Shown: in pieces, positions 17,859-25,845 of the stretch | How the letters are laid out: the number at the start of each line of letters is the position of its first letter | Numbering within the stretch: the first letter of the stretch is position 1 | NCBI RefSeq assembly: GCF_036924525.1 | Contig: NZ_JAZHRU010000001.1 | Location: forward strand, 62,001 to 126,000 | Origin: Bradyrhizobium sp. AZCC 1719 | Lineage (GTDB): Bacteria; Pseudomonadota; Alphaproteobacteria; Rhizobiales; Xanthobacteraceae | DNA: 64,000 nucleotides | Reading direction: 5' to 3' | Notes under the pieces: model-generated | What the model was told of the DNA's origin: nothing | What the model saw: only the letters and a program-made list of their open reading frames with translations | The model's database searches: none | Made by a program: the position numbers and the translations under genes

Positions 17859-19421
17859 TCAGCCTGCCACCGCCGCTGCCGGCATGTCGCGCTGGCGCTT
17901 CATGACGATCTTGTTGAGCGCGCCGAGATAGGCCTTTGCCGAGGCGACCAGCGTATCCGGATCCGCTGCACGGGCGCTCATCGAGCGCCCCTCATGGGAG
18001 AGACGCACCGTCACTTCGGCCTGCGCGTCGGTGCCTTCGGTCACGGCGTGAACCTGGTACAGCTCCAGTTTCGCTTCGTGCGGCACCAGCCGCTTGATGC
18101 AATTGAAGACGGCATCGACCGGCCCGTTGCCTTCGGCTTCCTCGATCCTGGTCTGGCCTTCGACGTCGAGCTTCATGGTGGCGCGCTGCGGGCCGTGGGT
18201 GCCGGCGATCACCGTCAGCGAGGTGAGCTTGATGCGATCGTGCGAGGCCGCCATTTCCTCGTCGACCAGCGCCTCGATGTCCTCGTCGTAGATGTCCTTC
18301 TTGCGGTCGGCCAGCGCCTTCATCCGCGCAAAGGCATCTTCGAGCTGGTTCGGGCCGAGCTTGTAACCCATCTCTTCCAGCTTGTGCACGAACGCATGAC
18401 GCCCGGAATGCTTGCCCAGCACCAGCGACGACTGCTTCAGGCCGACCATCTCGGGCCGCATGATCTCGTAGGTGGAGGCGTCCTTCAGCACGCCGTCCTG
18501 GTGGATGCCGCTTTCGTGCGCGAACGCGTTACGGCCGACGATCGCCTTGTTGTACTGGACCGGGAACGAGGTCGCCGCCGAGACCAGTTTCGAGGCGCGC
18601 GTCAACTGCGTGGTGTCGATCTTGTTCCACCACGGAAACTTGTCGTTGCGCACGTTGATCGCCATCACGATCTCTTCGAGCGCAGCGTTGCCCGCCCGTT
18701 CGCCGATGCCGTTGACGGTGCATTCGACCTGCCGCGCGCCGCCGGCGATGCCGGCCAGGGAGTTCGCCACCGCCATGCCGAGGTCGTTGTGGCAGTGAAC
18801 GGAGAAGATCGCCTTGTCGGAGTTCGGCACCCGCTCGATCAGCGTCTTCATGAAGTGGGTGTATTCCTCCGGCACGGTGTAGCCAACGGTGTCGGGAATG
18901 TTCACCGTGGTGGCGCCGGCCTTGATGACGGCTTCGACGATGCGGCAGAGGAAATCCATCTCGCTGCGGGTACCGTCCTCGGCCGACCATTCGACGTCGT
19001 CGATCTGGTTGCGGGCGCGGGTGACGTTGGCGATCGAGAGCTCGACCACCTGCTCCGGCGTCATATTCAGCTTGACGCGCATATGCAACGGCGAGGTCGC
19101 GATCACGGTGTGGACGCGGCCGCGCTTTGCGAACTTCACCGCTTCGGCGCAGCGGTCGATGTCCTTGGGATGCGCGCGCGACAGGCCGGCGATCACGGCG
19201 TTCTTGGAGCGGCGGGCAATCTCGCTGACCGCCTGAAAATCGCCTTCCGAGGTGATCGGGAAACCGGCCTCGATGACGTCGACACCCATGTCGTCGAGCA
19301 TTTCGGCGACCTCGAGCTTTTCCTCGAACGTCATGGTCGCGCCCGGGCACTGCTCGCCATCGCGCAATGTGGTGTCGAAAATAACGACGCGGTCCTTCTC
19401 GGACTTATTCGCTGATGTCAT
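17859..19421 (-). CDS. leuA: 2-isopropylmalate synthase
   Basis: 520-residue enzyme that condenses 2-ketoisovalerate with acetyl-CoA, the first committed step of leucine synthesis. The N-terminal HMGL-like TIM barrel has IFDTTLRDGEQCPGATM and the metal-binding VHCHNDLGMAVANS, with GIGERAGNAALEE further on. The C-terminal LeuA dimer/regulatory domain (from about residue 370, LTSLTVIAGTHGPQ) binds leucine for feedback control. A longer frame extends 23 codons upstream, but the ATG at 19421 has AAAGGAA before it and gives the usual N-terminus. A leucine-rich leader peptide and terminator precede it. Confidence 0.95.
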   Translation of the reverse strand: MTSANKSEKDRVVIFDTTLRDGEQCPGATMTFEEKLEVAEMLDDMGVDVIEAGFPITSEGDFQAVSEIARRSKNAVIAGLSRAHPKDIDRCAEAVKFAKRGRVHTVIATSPLHMRVKLNMTPEQVVELSIANVTRARNQIDDVEWSAEDGTRSEMDFLCRIVEAVIKAGATTVNIPDTVGYTVPEEYTHFMKTLIERVPNSDKAIFSVHCHNDLGMAVANSLAGIAGGARQVECTVNGIGERAGNAALEEIVMAINVRNDKFPWWNKIDTTQLTRASKLVSAATSFPVQYNKAIVGRNAFAHESGIHQDGVLKDASTYEIMRPEMVGLKQSSLVLGKHSGRHAFVHKLEEMGYKLGPNQLEDAFARMKALADRKKDIYDEDIEALVDEEMAASHDRIKLTSLTVIAGTHGPQRATMKLDVEGQTRIEEAEGNGPVDAVFNCIKRLVPHEAKLELYQVHAVTEGTDAQAEVTVRLSHEGRSMSARAADPDTLVASAKAYLGALNKIVMKRQRDMPAAAVAG

Positions 19422-19488
19422 ATGCTGAATTCCTTTTGGGTCGTAGCGCCATCTCTCATGGACGCTGAAGGGTCTGGTGATCTCGCTC

Positions 19489-19535
19489 AAAACCCCTGAG
19501 TGCCGAGGCGCAAACGCCCAGACGGCCCTCAGGGG
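19489..19535 (-). terminator. Candidate attenuator terminator of leuA
   Basis: On the minus strand CCCCTGAG (19535-19528) pairs with CTCAGGGG (19500-19493) and is followed by TTTT (19492-19489); an inner GGCG/CGCC stem extends it. A competing hairpin, CGGCCC-CTGA-GGGCCG (19538-19523), uses the same 5' arm, so the two are mutually exclusive. It ends 68 bases before leuA and overlaps the stop codon of the leader peptide. Confidence 0.6.
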
Positions 19536-19651
19536 CCGATAAGAAGCAGAAGCCCGCCAAGAAGCAGGGTGGGCGCGGACGCAGCCGGAAGCGCAGGGGC
19601 AGCCTTGGCCGCTCCACCCCGAACCCCGTACCTTTCGCTGCGAATCAGCAT
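19529..19651 (-). CDS. leuL: leuA leader peptide (leucine-rich)
   Basis: A 40-residue frame with ATG at 19651 and an AAGGG ribosome site about 8 bases upstream. Its C-terminus reads TLLLGGLLLLIGP-stop: seven leucine codons within nine, just before a terminator hairpin and the leuA gene. This is the classic form of an amino-acid attenuator, where ribosome speed at leucine codons sets the choice of RNA hairpin. The stop codon lies inside the 5' arm of the terminator, which is unusual, so the exact mechanism is unclear. A caution: the opposite strand here would encode a Lys-rich stretch, another source of such a sequence. Confidence 0.6.
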   Translation of the reverse strand: MLIRSERYGVRGGAAKAAPALPAASAPTLLLGGLLLLIGP

Positions 19652-19848
19652 TGCCAGACCCTTAAGGACGCTCAAATCTCGGCCAAAACCATTGACGGTT
19701 CGTTGCCGGGACGCCGTTCCGGGGCTGTTCTAGACGAGAATTGCCGCCCGCCGCAATGCCAAAAGAGGGTCAGAAAGGGTGACCTAACGGCCGGGCACCC
19801 GGAAGCGCTTTCCGGCGTTACCAATTTGTAGCGTCAGGTGAGCATCAA

Positions 19849-21363
19849 ATGGGCATTGAGACTGAAATCAAATTCCAGATGCCGCAGCGCAATCTCGGGG
19901 CATCTTCCAGATTGACGGTGCGCGGCTGCAAAATCGGCAAGCGCTCGGAGAGCGATCTCGTGTCGACCTATTTCGATACGCCGAACCAGAAGCTGAAGCG
20001 GCGTGGACTTCTGCTACGGATAAGGCGAGCGAACGGCAAGCACGTTCAAACGATCAAGAAGACGTCCGACGTTCGGTTCAGCCGCGGCGAGTGGGAAACC
20101 GAAATAGGAGGTCGCAGCCCCGATCTCGGCAAGGCGGACGGCACTCCACTTCAGGAGCTTGCCTCGAAGAAGCTGCGGCGCAAGCTGAAGCCGATCTTTG
20201 AGACCTCGGTGCATCGCATCACCTTGCCGGTCCGCACCAAGCGGAGCGAATTGGAACTGGCCATTGATCGCGGCAGAATCATCGCGGCAGAGCATACAAG
20301 GCGCATCGAGGAGATCGAACTCGAATTGAAAAGCGGACCGACAACGGATCTGTTTCGCGTCGCGAAAGCTCTGGAGCGAAAGCTGGCTGCCGAGCTCTGT
20401 TTGAGAGCGAAGGCAGACCGGGGGTACGATCTCGTCAATGGCAACAGCACTCAAACTGTCTTTGCCGAGCCGATCGAGCTTGATAAGCGGATGAGCGCAA
20501 TCGAGGGCTTCCGGGCCATCGCCCGCTCCGCGCTTCGTCATTTTTCCGGAAACGCCGACGCCATCCGTAACCTTGATCCGGAAGGCGTGCATCAGATGCG
20601 GGTCGGCCTGCGCCGGCTGCGTGCGGCCATCTCGCTGTTTTCGAAGGCATTGCCCGAGGCAAAGACCGAGGCGATCAAGACAGAACTCAGGTGGCTGACA
20701 AACGAACTTGCGCCCGCCCGCGAGCTCGACGTCTTCCTGGAGGAGAAGATTGGCCCTGTCGCTCGTGAAATAATATCGCAGCGGGGCGGTAAAGCCATCG
20801 CGAAGCAATTTGCCGACAAACGTGCTGAGGCGCTCGAGCAGGCCAGGAAGGCTGTCAATTCACCGCGATGCCGCGCGCTGCTCGTCGATGTGCTCGAGTG
20901 GATAGAGGCGCAGCACAGCCGCACAAACGGCGCCAACAGCGAACTTGGCGAATTTGCCGCAGAGCTCCTGGATCGGCGCATCCGGAACGCACGGAAGGAC
21001 GCCGGGAAGCTGCAAGCGATGACAGCGCGTGAGCGGCACAAGTTCCGGATCAGGATGAAGAAGATCAGATACGCGGCCGAGTTCTTCGAAAGCCTTTTCC
21101 AGAGCAAACGCGAGCGAAAGATACTCGCGCGCCTATCAAAACATTCGAAGAAGATTCAGGATGCTTTGGGTTCGCTCAACGATTTCATGGCGGACCGAAA
21201 AATGGCGGCAGAGGCCGCGCTCCAGGCTCCGCCGCAAGACAGGCGCGCCCGCGCCTTTGCGTCAGGCATTATCGTTGGCCGCGAGGATGAGCAGGCAAGG
21301 CCTCTTATGAAAACGGCCGCGAAGGAAGTGCGTGCGCTTCGCCATCTTTCCGGACTTGGCTGA
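19849..21363 (+). CDS. CYTH-CHAD domain protein (inorganic triphosphatase-like)
   Basis: 504 residues. The N-terminal CYTH domain begins MGIETEIKF, the ExExK metal/phosphate motif, and has alternating basic and acidic tunnel strands (LLLRIRRANGKHVQTIKK, EIEELELE-like RIEEIELELK). The C-terminal CHAD domain (from about residue 215) has VHQMRVGLRRLRAAISLF and RHKFRIRMKKIRYAAEFF with conserved histidines and basic residues, known in other proteins to bind polyphosphate. Related CYTH enzymes split inorganic triphosphate; cytoplasmic. AGGTGAG upstream supports the start. A PPK2 gene lies 2 kb away, a possible polyphosphate link. Confidence 0.88.
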   Translation: MGIETEIKFQMPQRNLGASSRLTVRGCKIGKRSESDLVSTYFDTPNQKLKRRGLLLRIRRANGKHVQTIKKTSDVRFSRGEWETEIGGRSPDLGKADGTPLQELASKKLRRKLKPIFETSVHRITLPVRTKRSELELAIDRGRIIAAEHTRRIEEIELELKSGPTTDLFRVAKALERKLAAELCLRAKADRGYDLVNGNSTQTVFAEPIELDKRMSAIEGFRAIARSALRHFSGNADAIRNLDPEGVHQMRVGLRRLRAAISLFSKALPEAKTEAIKTELRWLTNELAPARELDVFLEEKIGPVAREIISQRGGKAIAKQFADKRAEALEQARKAVNSPRCRALLVDVLEWIEAQHSRTNGANSELGEFAAELLDRRIRNARKDAGKLQAMTARERHKFRIRMKKIRYAAEFFESLFQSKRERKILARLSKHSKKIQDALGSLNDFMADRKMAAEAALQAPPQDRRARAFASGIIVGREDEQARPLMKTAAKEVRALRHLSGLG

Positions 21364-21383
21364 TACTATCCTCACCGGCATTC

Positions 21384-21475
21384 GTAGGGTGGGCAAAGCG
21401 CAGCGTGCCCACCATTCCGCGGCGTACTCGGCACCAATGGTGGGCACGGCGCAAGTGCGCCTTTGCCCACCCTAC
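21384..21475. repeat. GTAGGGTGGGC repeat, copy 3
   Basis: Full-length copy: GTAGGGTGGGCAAAGCGC at the left, CCACCAT / ATGGTGGGCACGGCGCAA in the centre, TTTGCCCACCCTAC at the right. It begins 20 bases after the CYTH-CHAD stop codon. Confidence 0.85.
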
Positions 21476-21602
21476 TTCGCTGTGATGGACGCACCGGCAG
21501 GTTCCCTCCCCCTCGTGTCCGCCGAAGCCTTGGCGAAGGCGGATGCGGGGATGGAGCCCAACCAGCGTGCTCACATCACGTAGTGGCTCACGCGAAATGC
21601 TC

Positions 21603-22175
21603 TCACCTCGTCTTCCCACGCGACGTCGCGCGCACGCTCGATGGCGGGCGACCGTAGAGTTCGGCGAACGCGGCGTTGAAGCGGCGGACGCTGCCGAAGC
21701 CCGCGCGGAAGGCAATCTCGGTCATCGTGTCGTCGGTGGTATCGAGCAGCCGCTTGGCGCACTGGATGCGGCGGGTATTCGCGACCTGCTGCGGGCTCGC
21801 CCCGACATGGCGTTCGAACAGGCGACCGAGATGGCGCGAGGTGATCCCAAGCTTCTCCGCCAACCCAGTGACCGATCCGCGCTCCAGCGCGCCGCCATCG
21901 ATCAGCTTCAGCGCGCGCGCCACGGTGGAGCGTGTCCCGTTCCACGCCGGGCAGAACGGTGCGGTCTCGGGGCGGCAGCGCAGGCATGGCCGGTATCCTG
22001 CCGCCTCGGCCGCTGCAGCCGTCGGGTAATAGGTGACGTTGTGCGTCAACGGGTGCTTCACCGGGCAGACCGGGCGGCAATAGATCCGCGTGGTCCGCAC
22101 CGCCGTGAAGAAGCGGCCGTCGTAGCGCGCGTCGCGCCGCAGCCGCGCGGCGTTGCAGACCTCAAACCTCAGCAT
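21603..22175 (-). CDS. Ada-type methylphosphotriester-sensing AraC regulator
   Basis: 190 residues. The N-terminal Ada zinc domain has four cysteines at 33, 37, 64 and 67 (YCRPVCP and RPCLRC), the same spacing as in E. coli Ada, where one takes a methyl group from DNA phosphotriesters. The C-terminal AraC-type helix-turn-helix follows (GITSRHLGRLFERHVGASPQ, IAFRAGFGSVRRFNAAFAEL). Many alphaproteobacterial relatives continue into an AlkA glycosylase domain; that part is absent, making this either a short AdaA-like regulator or a truncated gene. Divergent from the SnoaL-like gene. Confidence 0.82.
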   Translation of the reverse strand: MLRFEVCNAARLRRDARYDGRFFTAVRTTRIYCRPVCPVKHPLTHNVTYYPTAAAAEAAGYRPCLRCRPETAPFCPAWNGTRSTVARALKLIDGGALERGSVTGLAEKLGITSRHLGRLFERHVGASPQQVANTRRIQCAKRLLDTTDDTMTEIAFRAGFGSVRRFNAAFAELYGRPPSSVRATSRGKTR

Positions 22176-22306
22176 GCTCGAATTCTAGCGCGTCGCGCGG
22201 ACGATGAAAGGGAGCGCGGATGATGAGGTCCGATTCCGGCCAGCGGCAACGGCCGGAGTGCCCTAGATCGGCGGCAATGGCATTCACTCTCCTCGAAAGG
22301 CAAAAA

Positions 22307-22744
22307 ATGGATAATCCGACAGCCAAGGACGTCGTCCTCAACGCCTGGAAGACATTCTCGACGCGTGACGCCGGCCTGATCGCATCGCTCTTCACGGCGG
22401 ACGCCGAATGGATCGCCCCTCGCCGCAACGCGACGGCGGTGGCGCTTGCGCATACCGATCACATGATTGGCCCCGACCAGATCGCCCGCTTCATCGCCTC
22501 CGAGATGCACCGCCTGTTCTCCGCGATCGACATCTCGTTCCGCGCTGTCCATGTCGACGGCGACACAGTGATCATTGAAGAGCGGATGCGCGCAACACTC
22601 CCTGAAGGACGGCCGTACGACAATGATTATTGCTTCGTCTTTGTCGTCGCAGGCGATCGCATCAGGCAGGTTCGCGAGTACATGGACACGCGAAAAGGCT
22701 GGCAGATGATTTTCGGGGAAACGGCGGAGCAATGTAGCGGCTAA
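22307..22744 (+). CDS. SnoaL-like/NTF2-fold protein
   Basis: 145 residues with the features of an NTF2-like SnoaL domain: VVLNAWKTFSTRDAGLIASL, FTADAEWIAP, DQIARFIASEM, VIIEERMRATLPEGRPYDN and GDRIRQVREYMDT. Proteins of this fold act as small isomerases, hydrolases or ligand binders; the substrate cannot be read. I chose the ATG at 22307 because of the AAGG site just upstream and the family start; a longer in-frame extension is not convincing. Confidence 0.78.
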   Translation: MDNPTAKDVVLNAWKTFSTRDAGLIASLFTADAEWIAPRRNATAVALAHTDHMIGPDQIARFIASEMHRLFSAIDISFRAVHVDGDTVIIEERMRATLPEGRPYDNDYCFVFVVAGDRIRQVREYMDTRKGWQMIFGETAEQCSG

Positions 22745-22792
22745 CGGCGGACCTGTAGCCCGAACTGTGAGGGACGCAGCGGCGGCAGGGTT

Positions 22793-22829
22793 CCCTCCCC
22801 CCTTGCGGGGGAGGGTTAGGGAGAGGGGT
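22793..22829. repeat. CCCTCCCCC-type repeat, left copy
   Basis: CCTCCCCCCTTGCGGGGGAG is followed by GGTTAGGGAGAGGGGT. The copy at 22921-22957 is its near-perfect reverse complement, so the two could fold over the 91 bases between them. Confidence 0.7.
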
Positions 22830-22920
22830 GCCACACGACGTGCCCTCTCAGTGTGAATTCCACAACGAGCGACCGAAGTTGAAAAGCCGATGTACTCATC
22901 GATCATCTCGCCCGGGGCTT

Positions 22921-22957
22921 ACCCCTCTCCCCAACCCTCCCCCGCAAGGGGGAGGGA
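22921..22957. repeat. CCCTCCCCC-type repeat, right (inverted) copy
   Basis: ACCCCTCTCCCCAACCC leads into TCCCCCGCAAGGGGGAGG, the inverted partner of 22793-22829. The 330-base gap between the SnoaL-like gene and ppk2 otherwise shows no gene. Confidence 0.7.
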
Positions 22958-23040
22958 GCCTGACCAGTGTGCTCGCCTCACGCAGGCTAGGTAGAATGCA
23001 GCGAAACCTATCATCCAACCAGGCGGCGGAGGACCGTAAG

Positions 23041-23076
23041 GTGGGCACGGCGCAAGTGCGCCTTTGCCCACCCTAC
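23041..23076. repeat. GTAGGGTGGGC repeat, half copy 4
   Basis: GTGGGCACGGCGCAAGTGCG and CCTTTGCCCACCCTAC correspond to the right half of the full repeat. The CTA of CCCTAC is the complement of the ppk2 stop codon TAG, so the repeat supplies the end of that gene. Confidence 0.8.
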
Positions 23077-23987
23077 TTCGCGTTCCCCTCATTCAGCAGC
23101 GCCTCGCGCACTTTTGCGAATTCGCTGCGGTTGGCCTTGTCGACCTTTGGAAAATGCAGATCGAGTCTGTCGAGCGCGCTAACGATCGTCGAGCCGATCA
23201 CCACGCGGGCGAACCATTTGTGGTCGGCGGGGACGACGATCCAGGGCGCCGCCTGCGAGGAAGTGTGGCGGATCATATCCTGGTAGGCGGCCTGGTATTT
23301 CGCCCACAGCGCGCGCTCGCCGATATCGGCCATCGAAAACTTCCAGTTCTTGGCGGGCTCTTCCAGCCGTTCGAGGAAGCGTTCGCGCTGCTCTTCCTTC
23401 GATACATTCAGGAAAAACTTCAGGATCACGGTGCCGTTGCGCGCCAGGTAGCGCTCCATCGCGGAGATGTCTTCGAAGCGCTCCTTCCAGATGTTTTTGG
23501 TTACGAGTTGCGGCGGCAACTTCTGCCTGTCGAGAATTTCCTGGTGCACCCGCACCACCAGGCATTCTTCATAATAAGAGCGGTTGAAGATGCCGATCCG
23601 GCCGCGCTCCGGCAACGCGATCATGCTGCGCCAGAGGAAATCGTGGTCGAGTTCCTTGGTCGACGGCTGCTTGAACGAAGTGACCTCGCAGCCTTGCGGG
23701 TTGACGCCCTCGAACACGCTCTTGATCGCCGAATCCTTGCCCGCTGCGTCCATGCCCTGGAAGATCAGCAGCAGCGACCAGCGGTCCTGCGCGTAGAGTT
23801 TTTCCTGGAAATCGTTCAGGCGCTTGCGGTTGGCTTCGATGATCCTGGTCGCCCTCTCCTTGTCGAGACTGCCCTTCTCGTTGGTGTTGTGCGACTTCAG
23901 GTGAAATTCGCCCGCGCCGTCGTATCGGAAGGGGGCGACATAGGGCTCCAGCTCATCGGCGAGCGGTTGTGAGGTTTTCTTGTTCAT
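23073..23987 (-). CDS. ppk2: Polyphosphate kinase 2
   Basis: 304-residue cytoplasmic kinase that transfers phosphate between polyphosphate and nucleoside di- or monophosphates. The P-loop GMDAAGKDSAIKSVFEGVNP (about 78-97), the SFKQPSTKELDHDFLWR stretch, lid-region IFNRSYYEECLVVRVH and the basic helix RFLERLEEPAKNWKFS are standard PPK2 marks. Its ATG overlaps the TGA of livM by the ATGA arrangement, so it is probably translated from the transporter operon mRNA. Its stop codon lies inside an interspersed repeat. Nucleotide preference is not predictable with certainty. Confidence 0.9.
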   Translation of the reverse strand: MNKKTSQPLADELEPYVAPFRYDGAGEFHLKSHNTNEKGSLDKERATRIIEANRKRLNDFQEKLYAQDRWSLLLIFQGMDAAGKDSAIKSVFEGVNPQGCEVTSFKQPSTKELDHDFLWRSMIALPERGRIGIFNRSYYEECLVVRVHQEILDRQKLPPQLVTKNIWKERFEDISAMERYLARNGTVILKFFLNVSKEEQRERFLERLEEPAKNWKFSMADIGERALWAKYQAAYQDMIRHTSSQAAPWIVVPADHKWFARVVIGSTIVSALDRLDLHFPKVDKANRSEFAKVREALLNEGNAK

Positions 23988-24964
23988 TTCGTCACGGAGG
24001 GCTTGGGTTGCGCCTTCAGTTTGTCGAGGACGCTACCAAGAATGCCCTTGGGCAGGAAGATGATGAAGATCACCAGCAAAACGCCGTAGACCAGATTGTC
24101 CCAGCCGACCGCCTTGGTGCCGAAGCCGATGCGTAGCCCTTCGGCGAGCAGGATGGTGATGATGGCGCCGATCGTCGGTCCGAGCGAGACATAGAGCCCG
24201 CCGACGATGACGGCGAACACCATCTGCAGCGACACGGCAATGCCGCTGACCGTGTCCGGCGAGATGAACATCTGGTACTGGCAGTACAGCGCGCCGGCGA
24301 GCGCGGTCATCAAGGCAGAGATCAGCGTGATCTTGAGCTTCTCGGCGGTTACGTTGACGCCGGCCGCAGCCGCCGCATCCTCGTCCTCCGAGATCGCCTC
24401 CATGGCGTAGCGGCTCATGCTGCGGTCGACCCAGCGCCAGATCAGAAGGCCCACCACCCAGACGCCGAGCGCGATCAGATACCACGTCGTCTTGTCGTCG
24501 AACTGCAGCGCCAGCAACCCCCGGCCGCTGGGCGCGCGGTCCGGCGTGTAGCCGAGCGAACCGCCGGTGTAATCACGCGTCGCGGTGATGACCTGCAGCA
24601 CGATGCCGGACAGCGCCAGCGTCACCAGCACGAAATAGTGCCCGGTGATGCGGAAGCGGAAGCAGGGATAGGCGACCACCAGCGCCAGCAAGCCCGCCGC
24701 CACCATGCTGAGCGGAATGCCGATCCAGGGCGTGATGTCGAGGTGGTTCCACAACAGCGCCGTGACATAGGCGCCGACGCCCATGAAGCCGCCATGGCCA
24801 AGCGACACCAGCCCGAAGCGGCCCATGATCGACCACGAAGTGTAGGCGAACGACCAGATCAGGATCAGCACCAGGATGTGCAGATGATAGGGCTCACGAT
24901 AGACGAAGGGCAGCGCGATCAGCGCAGCCAGTCCAACGGCCCAGGCGATGTAGCGGGAATTCAC
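23984..24964 (-). CDS. livM: Branched-chain/amide ABC transporter permease (LivM-like)
   Basis: 326-residue inner-membrane permease. After the first helix it shows YTSWSIMGRFGLVSLGHGGF, the LivM signature, and SRYAMEAISEDEDAAAAAGV, the EAA-like loop contacting the ATPase. I chose the GTG at 24964, which overlaps the livH stop (GTGA) and gives VNSRYIAWAVG; a longer frame would run back into livH. It ends in an ATGA overlap with ppk2. The operon order is binding protein, livG, livF, livH, livM, ppk2. Confidence 0.9.
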   Translation of the reverse strand: MNSRYIAWAVGLAALIALPFVYREPYHLHILVLILIWSFAYTSWSIMGRFGLVSLGHGGFMGVGAYVTALLWNHLDITPWIGIPLSMVAAGLLALVVAYPCFRFRITGHYFVLVTLALSGIVLQVITATRDYTGGSLGYTPDRAPSGRGLLALQFDDKTTWYLIALGVWVVGLLIWRWVDRSMSRYAMEAISEDEDAAAAAGVNVTAEKLKITLISALMTALAGALYCQYQMFISPDTVSGIAVSLQMVFAVIVGGLYVSLGPTIGAIITILLAEGLRIGFGTKAVGWDNLVYGVLLVIFIIFLPKGILGSVLDKLKAQPKPSVTK

Positions 24965-25842
24965 GAGCGCCTCGCCAAAAGGCCCGCGGGCCGGATGAAC
25001 ATCATGACGATGAAGAAGGCGAACGCCAGCACGTAGCCCCATTCGAGGTCGGAGTACAGGCCGCCCAGCGAAATGATCTGGGCGAACACGAACGCCGCGA
25101 TGAAGCCACCGACGAAATTACCGAGCCCGCCGAGTACGCAGATCAGGAAGGTGATCGGCCCGAACGAGAGTCCGACGAAGGGGTGCACGTCGTATTGCAG
25201 CACCAGAAGACAGGCGGCGAGGCCGGCGAGTGCGCCGCCCAATGCCGAGGTGATGAGATAGATGCGCTTGGTATCGACCCCCATCAGCGACATGATCTGG
25301 CGGTCCTGCGCGACGGCGCGGATCGCCGTGCCAGTATAGGTGCGCTTCATGAAGAAGTAGATCGCCAGCATGCCGAGCAGGGCGGCGACGAAGGCGAGCA
25401 GCCGCGAATAGCTGAAATGCATGTCGCCGATCGCCAGCACCGGAAGGCGGATGCCGAGGTTGCGGAAGTCGATGCCGAAGGCGACGGTCGCAAAGCTCTG
25501 CAGGATGAACAGCACGCCCCCGGTGGCGAGCAACTGGTTGATGGGCGGCGCGGTGAGCAGCGGCGCGATGACGAGGTAATGCAGGAGCGCGCCGAGTGCT
25601 GCGACCAGCAGGATCGCGATTGGCGCTGCGACCCAATAAGGCAGGCCGAACACCTGGACCATGTAGTACATGCCGTACATGCCGATCATGACCAGCTCGG
25701 CGTAGCAGATCCAAGTGACGTCGATGACGCCGAAGATCAGATTGAGCCCGAGCGCCAACAGCGCGAGCACGCCGCCGAGCAGGATGCCGTTGACCACGGC
25801 TTCCAGCAGAAAGATGTCGAAGGTGTCGAGGAATGCCTGCAT
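24961..25842 (-). CDS. livH: Branched-chain/amide ABC transporter permease (LivH-like)
   Basis: 293-residue inner-membrane permease, partner of LivM. VVNGILLGGVLALLALGLNL is the usual LivH start, and GTAIRAVAQDRQIMSLMGVD contains the EAA-like coupling loop. KRIYLITSALGGALAGLAACL precedes the last helices. It is 3 bases after livF and overlaps livM by 4. The specific ligand cannot be stated; the family covers amino acids, amides, urea and aromatic acids. Confidence 0.92.
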   Translation of the reverse strand: MQAFLDTFDIFLLEAVVNGILLGGVLALLALGLNLIFGVIDVTWICYAELVMIGMYGMYYMVQVFGLPYWVAAPIAILLVAALGALLHYLVIAPLLTAPPINQLLATGGVLFILQSFATVAFGIDFRNLGIRLPVLAIGDMHFSYSRLLAFVAALLGMLAIYFFMKRTYTGTAIRAVAQDRQIMSLMGVDTKRIYLITSALGGALAGLAACLLVLQYDVHPFVGLSFGPITFLICVLGGLGNFVGGFIAAFVFAQIISLGGLYSDLEWGYVLAFAFFIVMMFIRPAGLLARRS

Positions 25843-25845
25843 TTA

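Noticed and set aside
17505-19415. 636-codon open frame antisense to leuA
   Set aside because: It mirrors leuA exactly, has an H/R/D-rich composition typical of antisense frames in high-GC DNA, and shows no domain.
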